From the NCBI GenBank assembly GCA_009192285.1, contig WBVU01000003.1, positions 5,505,517 through 5,569,516 of the forward strand: a DNA stretch of 64,000 bases, given 5' to 3'. The stretch is from Morchella semilibera (lineage: Eukaryota; Ascomycota; Pezizomycetes; Pezizales; Morchellaceae). A program made the position numbers and the translations under genes. Shown here in pieces: positions 47,598 through 56,471 of the stretch. Numbering within the stretch: position 1 is the first letter of the stretch; each line of letters starts with the position of its first letter. A model generated the notes under the pieces. That model worked only from the letters and a program-made list of their open reading frames with translations. It did not search any database and was not told the DNA's origin.

Positions 47598-47734
47598 CAT
47601 CAGCAAGACTTCATTTGTCTCCTGATGTCTCCTGAGCCTCAGGAGACTCAAAAGATATCCAGGAGTCTCAGGAGACTCTCAGGAGACTTGGGAGACTGTT
47701 GGGAGACTGCAGTCATAAGTTGAGTTTGCTGATG
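47598..47734 (-). mobile_element. 137-bp miniature element, copy 4, inside gypsy RT
   Basis: Inverted relative to copies 1-3, same ends and length. AG flanks it on both sides. On the element strand, removing it with one copy of the dinucleotide rejoins KKADGS to LRHCVDYRGLN, the conserved RT start, in frame. The insertion is therefore younger than the gypsy element, which is itself inserted in the NLR gene. Confidence 0.95.
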
Positions 47735-47753
47735 AGGGACCCATCAGCTTTCT

Positions 47754-48491
47754 TCACAAATAATACTGGAGCCCCAGCCGGGACGAACTGGCACGAATAA
47801 AGCCTTTAGAGAGGTTCTCCCGAATATAGTCCCTAAGTGCGAGCAACTCATCCCTAGACATGCCATAGAGGGGGCCGAATGGGGGCTCCTTGCCTTCCTT
47901 CAGAGGTATCTTATGGTCATAAAGACGACGAGGCGGTAGGTCCTGGGCAAACGCTTCATCAAACATATTCAACCGATTATGATAGCGTTCGGGGATCTTT
48001 TGTTTCCATCCATCCTTTGGAGCATCCTGGAGGGCCTTCTCAATCTCGTACAGTGTTATACTGCAGATCTGGAATTGTTTTCGACGGGCAAGGCGACTAA
48101 AAGGAACAGGGCCTATCATATAGGTTGGAGGTTTAATACCGGAAATAACGTCGGAGGTAGTAACAAAATTGCAGTTCTCTTTACAGAACTCGAAGTCAAA
48201 GGCCACCGTATTATTCTTAAATTTAAGAGTGGCATCATGATGTTGTAGCCAAGGAATACCAAGAACTAGGGGGTACTGTCCCAGCTTGGTAACGAAAAGT
48301 GGAATTTGTTCTTGATGAGAGCTGATGGATAGAGGTACACGACATATTGAGGTAATTTGTCCGGATGCGATAGGTCTTCCATCGATTACCTCAAGAGTAC
48401 GAGGAGTCTTAAGGGGGAGAAGATGAAGTTGATGATGGCGCGCAAAGGTTTCATCAATGAATGCGAATCCCGAGGCCCCAGTATCAATCAT
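47754..48491 (-). CDS. gypsy pol: aspartic protease and start of RT
   Basis: Open from the ATG at 48491, with the frame extending upstream through HLVVACNIAHNKNSIST. The aspartic protease active site is MIDTGASG, followed by PLVLGIPWLQHHD, the flap/end region of retroviral-type proteases. The 3' part is the connection to RT (LYDHKIPLKEGKEPPFGPLY, RENLSKGFIRASSS). A missing base near 47785 turns PAGAPVLFVKKADGS into an out-of-frame end. Gag ends about 170 bp upstream in another frame, so expression would need a frameshift or reinitiation. Confidence 0.85.
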   Translation of the reverse strand: MIDTGASGFAFIDETFARHHQLHLLPLKTPRTLEVIDGRPIASGQITSICRVPLSISSHQEQIPLFVTKLGQYPLVLGIPWLQHHDATLKFKNNTVAFDFEFCKENCNFVTTSDVISGIKPPTYMIGPVPFSRLARRKQFQICSITLYEIEKALQDAPKDGWKQKIPERYHNRLNMFDEAFAQDLPPRRLYDHKIPLKEGKEPPFGPLYGMSRDELLALRDYIRENLSKGFIRASSSRLGLQYYL

Positions 48492-48664
48492 CGCATAGGT
48501 GGAAATAGAGTTCTTATTGTGAGCAATGTTACAAGCTACAACTAAGTGGTCTCAATTTAATTCCTCCTCTGCCATAACCGAAACCGAAAAACCCGAAATA
48601 GAAAACGCAGATAAAGAAAATTCCTTTGAAGGTCCCTGGCGAGGGCCATGATACTGGCCAGGGA

Positions 48665-49981
48665 CTACTGAAAACCCGAATTACCAGAAGACGACACAAC
48701 ATCCGTAGATAAGGAAGAAGAAGAAGAAGAAATAGGAGCTTCAATAGGAACAGCAGGGGGAGCAGATAGGGCGGCACCCCTCATAACTGGAGGGGGAGCA
48801 CGCAGGCGATTGCCCTGGGGGCAGTTGACGAAAACATGGTCGGGGGCGGCACAGTAGGCACAACGGCCATTCTCCATCCTCCATTTCTTTTCTGCGGCAG
48901 TGGTCTGTCGACGGCCGTGGGCAAACGTATATCGCCCTTCTGGCGGGGGACGAATGACGGGGCGGGCTTGAAGAGCTGAAAGGTCCATTGGGACAAGGCC
49001 TCCTGGGGTATGCGACGGGTGTGGGGGAGCTGGTTGCGCGGCGAATTGTCCCATGGAGTTCCTATTGGCCTTATGGGTATCCTTCCTAGCCCTAATCCTA
49101 TTATCCATGGTCATAAGCCTTCGAACATATGCATCAAAGCCCTCCGTGGTGGTGTCCTGGTATATCATTGCATCCTTAAGGTCGTCCGATAGTCCATTCT
49201 CTAGGGCGTCCTTCTTGGCTTCCTCGTTGTAATCGAGTTGGCCCATAACGCGCAAAAATTGTGTGAGGTAGGTGGCGAAGTCTCCTTTTCCTTGGCGGAG
49301 GCTCTGAAGTTCCCTCCTGGGGGTACCTCGGGGGTCTGGGTCCCCGAAAGAGGCTTCCAAAAACGTAACGAAGGTAGTGACCGAAGCGAATGGGGGAGCG
49401 TCTCCGGTGGCCATGGGGATAACTTGATCCAGCGCCTTCCCTTCCAACCGAGAGACAGCGTAGAACACCTTAGCCTCCTCATTCAGGAACCTATCATGGT
49501 TTACCCTGAGTTTGGTGCGGAGGAGGTTGAGGAATCCGGGTAGCTCCTTACGGACTCCGTTAAACTTGGGGGGGTCTGGAAATTTCTCGGAACGAAAGGC
49601 TGGAGGTGGGGCATTGACTGGTGGGGGAGGTACTATTGGGGGTGGTGGTGGTGGTGGTGCAGCTCGGGCCGCGGCGAGTTGGAATTCCAGGGTGCGAACC
49701 TGAGCTTCCAGAGCATCGGTGTGGTTGTTGGAGGCGGTGAGTTGGTCCCTTGCGGTGGCCAACTCTTGCCTAGTTTGGGTGTGTAGATTTCGGCTATCAT
49801 CTCGTTCTGCCTTCCATCGATCTCCTTCCCGTATAAGGGTTAGGAGATGTACGTAGTGGTAGTGTAGGTTCTCCACGGCTTCGAACTCCGTAAAGGTCTG
49901 AGGAATTTGGTAGTTACCATCGAGGGTGACTCCATCCACGATGGTGGCTGGGGGAGGGGGCGGAGGAGCGGGGGCAGACAT
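48665..49981 (-). CDS. gag: gypsy Gag, 438 aa, CCHC zinc knuckle
   Basis: ATG at 49981, only 34 bp after the 5' LTR, and an uninterrupted frame to 48665. A proline-rich start (MSAPAPPPPPP) is followed by a coiled-coil segment (about residues 50-105), a second proline block and the retrotransposon Gag capsid region (FPDPPKFNGVRKEL, SRLEGKALDQVI, LQSLRQGKGDFATYLTQF). A zinc knuckle CAYCAAPDHVFVNC (C-x2-C-x4-H-x4-C) lies near residue 384. A serine-rich tail ends it. Gag packages the RNA and forms the particle. The frame is intact, unlike pol. Confidence 0.9.
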   Translation of the reverse strand: MSAPAPPPPPPATIVDGVTLDGNYQIPQTFTEFEAVENLHYHYVHLLTLIREGDRWKAERDDSRNLHTQTRQELATARDQLTASNNHTDALEAQVRTLEFQLAAARAAPPPPPPPIVPPPPVNAPPPAFRSEKFPDPPKFNGVRKELPGFLNLLRTKLRVNHDRFLNEEAKVFYAVSRLEGKALDQVIPMATGDAPPFASVTTFVTFLEASFGDPDPRGTPRRELQSLRQGKGDFATYLTQFLRVMGQLDYNEEAKKDALENGLSDDLKDAMIYQDTTTEGFDAYVRRLMTMDNRIRARKDTHKANRNSMGQFAAQPAPPHPSHTPGGLVPMDLSALQARPVIRPPPEGRYTFAHGRRQTTAAEKKWRMENGRCAYCAAPDHVFVNCPQGNRLRAPPPVMRGAALSAPPAVPIEAPISSSSSSLSTDVVSSSGNSGFQ

Positions 49982-50004
49982 GGTTGGGTGCGGTGTGGAT
50001 GACG

Positions 50005-50015
50005 ACGCAACGTAA
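50005..50015 (-). promoter_or_regulatory. candidate primer-binding site (self-priming)
   Basis: Directly after the 5' LTR the element strand reads TTACGTTGCGT. Nine bases of it (ACGTTGCGT) are complementary to ACGCAACGT inside the 5' LTR (plus-strand 50272-50280), about 55 nt downstream of the LTR TATA box, where the transcript may begin. No match to a common tRNA 3' end is apparent. Tf1/sushi-type elements prime from their own RNA end. Confidence 0.4.
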
Positions 50016-50513
50016 TCTCAAGGAGGGAGTGGCGGAGTAGCTTCGTTCCACAGGGCACGAGTTATAAAAGGAGTAGAGTGGGGCAGAGAGTCCACAGGGA
50101 ATCTCTGATAGCGACGTGTAAGCGAAGGTACCAGTAGATGGCTCTCTCCGGGGACATAGAAGGTAGGTAGGCGACAGCGATACGTCTCGGTAGGGAGAGG
50201 TATGAGAGTTTAGACAGCGATAGTCACTAGAAGTAGAGACTATGAAATATATTGAATACTAGTTACAGAAGACGTTGCGTGAAGAAAAAAGAGAAAGAAA
50301 GAAAGTACAGGAGTAGGCACGCCGGCCTTCCTTATATACCCGATACCCTACTGCCAAGCATGACTCATACCCTCGCGTAACCCCCACTATGACTCACTCC
50401 CTTGCGCAACAGAAATCCATGGAAACTATTCTGACTCATATCCGCCTCCCAACGCACAATAATCCCAGCCCTGCCAATCTTTCCAATCCTCCGTCCCTAG
50501 TGTATCCATGAAA
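50016..50513 (-). repeat. 5' LTR of the gypsy element
   Basis: 498 bp. On the element strand it holds a TATA box (GTATATAAGG, plus-strand 50332-50341), a C/T-rich initiator region and the ACGCAACGT string. It is followed outward by the ATAGG target duplication at 50514-50518. Confidence 0.9.
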
Positions 50514-50544
50514 ATAGGGACTATGAAAAGAGGATTAATCATAC

Positions 50545-51175
50545 CTCGCATCCTTTCTGAACCTTGTATATTTCCTCTAGAAGCCCGGTACTATAGTGGG
50601 AGAGGGTATGAATGCCTGGCTCGCACAATCTTGAGTTGTAGCCAAATATCATTGTCCTACATTCAGGTCTGTCATTTGCAAAGAAGTGTTGTAGCCACAT
50701 CTTTTTGCGTCCCTCACTATCAGCCTCTCCAGCCCAGGAGCCATATGCATATCCGTTGAGGCCAGGTACTGCAATGATACTAGCTCTTTCGTCAGCGTCT
50801 CTGCATCAAGTATGTAACCGTGGTTGAAAAGGATATGTACTCAAGTTTAATATCCTTGCTCGGGGTGTAGAGTTGAGTGAGTCCGTAGAAGTTCTGATCG
50901 ATGAGAATTTCCACACGCTCAGGCAGTTGAAGAGCAAGAGTAAGCGTCGAACCAAATCTTACTTGCTCCAGTGCGGTAGGGAGTTCCGGGCCAAATTGAA
51001 GGATCGCGGTTTGCGCTGTCTTTGGATAATAGCAACAGTCGACGAGTGTGCTCCGTCCTTGGTCTATGGTAATGTCTCCATTCTCGTGGAATCTTTCTAA
51101 AATTCCCTGGATAAGACAATTGAGTGAGACATATAGGGGTATATCCCTCACACGGAAACACATGCCGGCAGGCAT
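50545..51175 (-). pseudogene. N-terminal exons of the NACHT-ankyrin gene
   Basis: Exon 51175-50841 (ATG 51175; MPAGMCFRVRDIPLYVSLNC, then ERVEILIDQNFYGLTQLY) and exon 50800-50545 (ASIIAVPGLNGYAYGSWAGE, KMWLQHFFAND, MIFGYNSRLCEPGIHTLSHY) are separated by a 40-bp intron that keeps phase. The strings match the usual start of fungal hydrolase-NACHT receptors, where a short leader precedes the hydrolase-like domain. The exon ends at a GTATGA donor (50544). The rest of that intron lies beyond the gypsy element at 44315-44347, so the two halves of the gene are now 6.2 kb apart. Confidence 0.7.
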
Positions 51176-51199
51176 AGCTCTACCCGGCACCCGGCGTCA

Positions 51200-53070
51200 G
51201 TCTTGTGGGGAGTTGGATTTGAATGCGAAGGAAACAGTTAGTACTATAGTGCTTTGTCAAAGGGGATATCTCAGGCGGGGGTGCGTATCCTCTTCTAGTC
51301 CAGCCTTGGATTATGGGAGGATCTCTCTCATGCATTAGCGCCGAAATTCTGACTTTAAAGACGTCCGGGTAAGCAGACTCCCGCGGGGGGGCAGGGTATG
51401 GTGCAACGACTAGTCTCCAAAATACCCTGAATGTGCCACGAAGTTCGCAGGCTCATGCATGAGCTCGAGAGAGATTCTCCCAAATGTCTTATGCGTCCAA
51501 GACATAGCGGCCAATGGAGTTAAGGCGGCAAGATCGAGATCGTCAAAACGGGGCCGGTCTTGGAAGACCCTCTCGCAAGTATGGCGCCCAGAGTCTAAAA
51601 CCCACACCTCGTTTCAAATCGCTAAGGCTCTTCACCACAACCCAAAGAATTAAAACAAAAACCATAATCTCATAAAGATAATATAGGCCTAGGCGAATAT
51701 AGTTTTGTTTCTGGAAAAATATGTGTTACTGTTGAGGAGTAGGCTAGTTTATGGATTTATCGCCGCCAAGATTATTTCACTCGAGGTGTAGGGACTAGAT
51801 GCTTGGCGCCATAAACGAAACAATAAACGGATCCCACCTCCTATGGGGAAATTGATTTTAACGACATCTGTACTTGGGCGTTGTGGGGCGTGTGTCAGGC
51901 AACCCATGTGTAAGCGAGAGCGGGAGCGCGGCCAGAGGTTAGCGCGCCTTGGCGCCTTGGCGACGGTAGTCACGTGGCGTTAGTGGTAGTTCTCTGCTTC
52001 GTTTCCTTTCGTTTTCTTTTCGTACATCATCATCAATAATATCACGTTTTCATTGGTTCATCAGCTCGGGCAAGAGTTCGAGCATAGTGAATACAGTGAA
52101 TCATCAAAGCATCAAAACTTTCATTTCTAACCTATATCCAATCAAAACCCATCTCAAACCTCATAAACTCGTGTCCGCAGCCACAACGTTTAGTAAAAGG
52201 TCGCAAATGATTCGCTAAATGAATCCTCATACTGAGTTGACGGACACTGACAATGTCATTGTTGACATAGCCTGGGTCATCTTGGAGCTGATCGAAAATT
52301 ACCTTGTAAACAGAACCCCCGGAAGAGGCAAAGGTTGCGTGGCTTTACCAACAGATCCTATCAATACATATCTAGATCTTTGATACAAACATCTCTATTA
52401 TTCCTCAAGCTGTTACTTTAGTGCTGCCAACTTTGAGACATGGTAGCAGAGGGGAATTCCCGCACGCAAGCCACAGAATTGAGATACGGTACTTGGCAAA
52501 GTTGGCAGCGCCTTTAACAGCCTAAGGGATACAACGACGGGGAAGGTTATTGTAGGAACAGGGACAGTGGGGTGGCTGCCCTAGCCAATAGGACTCTGGC
52601 AATAATTTTCCCCATCGCTCCGGCAGACCCGGGGGGGGGGTGTGGAGGAACTATGTTTGGATGGGGGAGAAAGATACAAAGGGTGTGTGGCTTTGCCAAC
52701 GGTTCCTGTTACATATCTCTTATGAAATGATATCTGGGAGGGCAGTAATTTTGCGCCGGGCTATGGGACAACCTGAATATTGCACATTCACCAGGCAACC
52801 GTGATATTTGCATCAGCGTATGCTCAAAATGATTTCCACTGGGAAGATAACAACCCTAACCCACACTCGGGTTAAATATCGAGCTAGTGTGGCGCAATAT
52901 GCCATAACTTCTAATAGATATCATACTTACAACACTAACATACCCCCAGCTGATTTCCGTTGTCGGTCGGTGTAAGCGCCTTCAGTCTAGTAGGCTTATG
53001 GTGCACAGCCCATACTCACCCGCAATCCCGCCACACCAATACAGTTTGAAGCTGTCATTGAGGTCAAAGT
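51200..53070. other. gene-free stretch
   Basis: 51465-51530 (GAGAGAGATTCTCCCAAATG onward) resembles 13043-13100, a short dispersed relic. AACCCTAACCC-like motif near 52853. Two non-adjacent strings around 52435 and 52490 both mention the context TTGGCAGCGC or its complement, giving a loose inverted pair. No supported gene. Confidence 0.35.
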
Positions 53071-53082
53071 GAGCTAATGTGG

Positions 53083-53088
53083 TATAAA
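53083..53088 (+). promoter_or_regulatory. TATA box candidate
   Basis: TATAAA 63 bp before the ATG at 53151, comparable with the spacing for the gene at 8212. Confidence 0.45.
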
Positions 53089-53150
53089 TGGATGTGTTTC
53101 CGGCGTTAGTTACAAAACACCAACACCTTTCTTCCTATCACACAACAAGA

Positions 53151-53546
53151 ATGAAGCTATCCCTCTACATAATCGCCGCGTATATATTGATGCTCTCAGG
53201 GTCAACCGGTATTGGATTCGGAGAAACAAGGATAATCGACAACTTCATTACCTTTGGGGCACAACTTGTTCCCACCTGTGAGGCTAGTACTTCACGCCCT
53301 CTCAAAGCTGATGTTATTTGAATACTACGGGGCTACTTCCAAAATGTTATGAACAACTATGCGGTGCTTTACAATCAATGGTATAGAGCAAGGAACAAAA
53401 TGACAGTGTTCAGGGTAAAGGTAATCAACCAAACATCTATCGAAGAACGGTCGACATATAGTTTCCCGGCATATATAGTGTACTCAATGTTCGAAAGCCT
53501 CGTAGAGACATGCTCAAATGGCGAGAGGACCGGCGGCCACAGCTGA
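53151..53546 (+). pseudogene. candidate small secreted protein, one in-frame stop
   Basis: ATG at 53151 starts a clear signal peptide (MKLSLYIIAAYILMLSGSTG). The frame meets TGA at 53319-53321 after 56 codons but continues in the same frame for 74 more codons with normal-looking sequence (ILRGYFQNVMNNYAVLYNQW, TYSFPAYIVYSMFESLVETC) to a stop at 53546. Without the TGA the product would be about 131 residues, with two cysteines after the signal peptide. I do not recognise the family. A nonsense change, a base error or an unusually retained short form are all possible. CGA to TGA would fit a C-to-T transition. Confidence 0.45.
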
Positions 53547-53779
53547 CTTCCCCTTAAAGACACTCGGATGGAGATTTCAGTAGACATACACTGCTCAACA
53601 ATCCGTAAGTGTTGGTAACGTGACGGCAACTGATGGGGGAGGCTAAATTCCAAGTTTCATTCCTTTTTTGTACTATCCCGCTTAGAATTATATCGTTTTT
53701 GTTCAAAAATACACAGTTCCCATTCCTAGAAATCGTTAAATATATTCCTAAAGCCAATTATATAGAATAAACAGAATTA

Positions 53780-54975
53780 TAGGAGCCAGACCTCTCCTCT
53801 ACACTCGCTTCCACACCCTGGAAGCTATTAGGAAGCCACGCCCGAATAACCTCCTGCCAACGACGGACGGGCGCAGTTACTTCTCACCCATGTGGGATCT
53901 CGGGGACTCTGGAGCGGGTCATACATAATCCATGATCCTGCGTCAAATTCATGGTCTTTAGACTCCTCTACCTGCGAATGGGAATATGCTTCTTCGGCTA
54001 CTGTATATCTACATGGAAACTTGCTTTTTTGGCGCATGGAAGCCATTTGGAAGCCACACCCAAATGGCTCTCTGCCTCTACCCTCGCTTCCGCACCATGG
54101 AAGCCATCTTGAAGCGACACACATGGCCTCTTGCCAGCGGTGGGCGGGCGCAGTGAATCCTCGTTCGCGACCTTATACTCGTAGTTTTCTAACGTTTCCG
54201 AGCTGGACTGGGTCTGCATATGGGCGTAAATCGTGCTTGGCAACTAGATTTTGGTGGTATGCAGACCCAGTCCAGTTCGGAAACGTTAGAAAACTACGGG
54301 TATATAGAGTTACGATTCTTAAGCGAGTGATGATCTCTGATTCCATATCGAATGCATAGTTTCACATGCCTAGAAACATGCTTGTTTGGAGCATGGAAAC
54401 ATTGGTTTTAGAGTCTTCGAAGTCATGCTTTTTTGGCACATGGAAACCATTAGGAAGCTGCACTGGCCTCCGCACCATAGAAGCCACACCCAGGTGGCTC
54501 CCTACCTCTATACTCGCTTCCACACCCTAGAAGCCATTATGGAACCACACCCATATGGCTCGCTGCCAGCGACGGGCGGACGCAGTTAACTCTCGCTTGC
54601 ACCCTTCCATTTGGAGATCAAGTCTCAATCAATCCGACCGCCCCACCTGCGCCCAGAGGCATGGTCCCTTGGAGCACGAATTCGTGGGTTTTGGCGCATG
54701 GAATCGTGGGCTATAGACTGCTTCGCGTCTACACGAAATCATACTTTTTCGACCATCTCACTTCCACATGGAAGACGGGGTGCATCTTCATCGAACGTGG
54801 GAGGCCAAGACAATAAGTGTAGTGGGGGATGATTTCCTTGACCGAAAACGGACCTAATTTCTTCCAGTCAAGCTTCCTCAGGTTTTGCGTAGTACGGAGG
54901 TTCCTGGTCGATATAAATAGTACCATATCTCTCAGACTATATTTTGGGGTGTTTTGCGTTGACTGCTCTGTCTTG
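53780..54975 (-). mobile_element. decayed gypsy-derived repeat, copy B
   Basis: Same layout as 36060-36975. The minus-strand frame at 54729-54926 shows LRKLDWKKLGPFSVKEIIPH and LPRSMKMHPVFHV, the integrase C-terminal region of a gypsy element close to the one at 44.3 kb. The non-coding part has three copies of the GAAGCCAYNNGGAAGCCAC block (near 53820, 54045 and 54480). It carries a 123-bp MITE at 54176-54302 that copy A lacks. Confidence 0.65.
54176..54302. mobile_element. 123-bp TA-inserting MITE, copy 1
   Basis: About 44-bp terminal inverted repeats (starting CTCGTAG / ending CTACGGG), flanked by TA on each side. Comparison with the paralogous repeat at 36510-36532 shows the uninterrupted site: cutting out the MITE and one TA gives a segment of equal length there. 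TA duplication and long arms suggest the Tc1/mariner group. Confidence 0.85.
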
Positions 54976-54999
54976 TTGATTCTAACGGGGCGGGGTCGG

Positions 55000-56460
55000 G
55001 ATTCAGAGACGAGGGCGGGGATGGGGGCAAGGACAGGTTCGGCTCAGGAACGCCGAAATCGGGACAGGTCCGGGCTCGGGTTTGGGACTAGGTCCATAAA
55101 CAAAATCAGAGGTGGGGGGCTCCTAGGAGTTTTGGGGATAGAAGGCCAGAAGGCAAAAAATATATTTATTCCGAACAGGAAGAAGACGTTACGCGGAGAA
55201 GCTAGAAAGGTAAGGAAATAAAGGATCTTATTTATAAACCGTGCCCCCGGCAGCTTTGCTGCTTGCAAACCCTTTTTACTAAAACCAAGAAAACCCAGCA
55301 GAACCACAACATTAACACTATTCCCAATACCGATACAATATCCGACATTAACCCGGACACCCCTAGCGCCTACAATGCACTTCCAAATCTCCTTCCTATC
55401 CGGTATCATACTTCCGTGCCTGTTTCTACGTATGGTCTACACAAATTAAGACCGCCCCACTACCACCACCACCGCCCTGGTGCGGACCATTACCACAATC
55501 AAGCAGACCACACCCACCACCACCACAAAATATTTAAGCGAACCCACTACCACACGGTCCACACCTGGATGAGCACGGCATTGAGGAAGGCACCTGGGAG
55601 GGTTTACAGCACTTAGTTGAGCACGGCACCAAGGAAGGGGGACGGTCACGAGCAGTCCACGCTTGAATGATTGACGCCTCAGTCACTCAATCTAGTCCCA
55701 TTGGAGTACGGCACCAAGAAAGGCTCCGGGGACCGCGCCGACACGCAGCCCACGCCTGAAAATGGAGCACCTAGATGAGCACGGCATCGAAGAGGCCTGG
55801 GGAAGGTTCCGAGCACCTAGTGAGAACGCAAGCTAATAGAACATGAGTTTGGTCCGCCATCAATACCATTGCTAAGGTTATGAGTATTTGATAGAAAGTC
55901 AATTCATATCTGAATTCTATAATAAAGGAATCTGTATTAAAAAGAAAGAGACCCTCATTTGGTCTTTCAGCGATAGTTTGAAGAAGTGGGGGTCAAAATT
56001 TATTATTATATCCTCAGCTAGGATTCAAGTCCGTGGCTAGACATATTCTTTCTTGGAACCTTAGTGCCAATCCCGCCAAAAAAGACTCCGGGCTTCCCAG
56101 CGCAAGGTGTCTCTTGGTGACTAGAGGGTTCCGGCACCGCTAAGAAATTTTGCTCACATCCATGTCACCATCGGACAGGTTGGGGGTTGAAGAATGAAGT
56201 TCCGGCATACCACGAAATTTCATCAACTCACTCTAGTACCTAAAGGGATAGGGGAGGTACATGGTTTCCAACTACAAGTGATGCATCAGGTTTGTTCTCT
56301 ATCTAACACTGTGCGCTGTAATAACCAGAATGCTAACAGGTTCTGACAACACCTCTGCGCTGAGAGTTCCAGAAACCTCACAATCTTTGAAGATCCCCCT
56401 CCACCCAATCTCTCCCGGCGCTCAACAAGAGATGTCAGTTTTCACTTTTGTGCCGAGTGA
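55000..56460. other. gene-free stretch with repeat relics
   Basis: 55000-55260 is the inverted relative of 2480-2710. Simple CCACCA runs lie at 55462-55540. Two near repeats of GAGCACGGCA(T/C)(C/T)... lie at about 55569, 55620, 55788. No supported gene. Confidence 0.4.
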
Positions 56461-56471
56461 TGCGCTGAGTA

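Larger units (their letters stand above)
44353..50513 (-). mobile_element. full-length Ty3/gypsy chromovirus, 6161 bp
   Basis: Bounded by two 498-bp LTRs (44353-44850, 50016-50513) and a 5-bp ATAGG duplication. Order on the minus strand: LTR, 34-bp leader, gag, protease, RT, RNase H, integrase, chromodomain, LTR, i.e. the Ty3/gypsy order with a C-terminal chromodomain. The LTRs differ at about 9 of 498 positions by my hand alignment, so insertion is fairly recent. It lies in intron 2 of the NACHT-ankyrin gene in the same orientation as the gene. It is itself damaged: a frameshift near 47785, a 137-bp element at 47598 and a TAA near 47530. Confidence 0.95.
38818..51175 (-). pseudogene. NACHT-ankyrin (NLR/STAND-type) gene, split by two transposons
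   Basis: One locus, minus strand, seven exons: 51175-50841, 50800-50545, 44314-44191, 43978-43721, 43642-42837, 42781-41977, 41889-38818. The ends agree in phase once four single-base shifts and one insertion are allowed for, giving about 1,838 codons. Order: an N-terminal module, an alpha/beta-hydrolase-like domain (AVPGLNGYAYGSW, then GHRFGG, then VFGTPHRG), a linker (NTGQWFLDSPGVREW), NACHT ATPase (P-loop GKPGVGKS, Walker B VFLVMDVLDEY), a winged-helix region and about 20 ankyrin repeats. Breaks: a gypsy element in intron 2, a 137-bp element in exon 6, and shifts near 44268, 43453, 42685 and 38880. Family members are cytosolic immune or incompatibility receptors; this copy is probably inactive. 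Confidence 0.75.
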
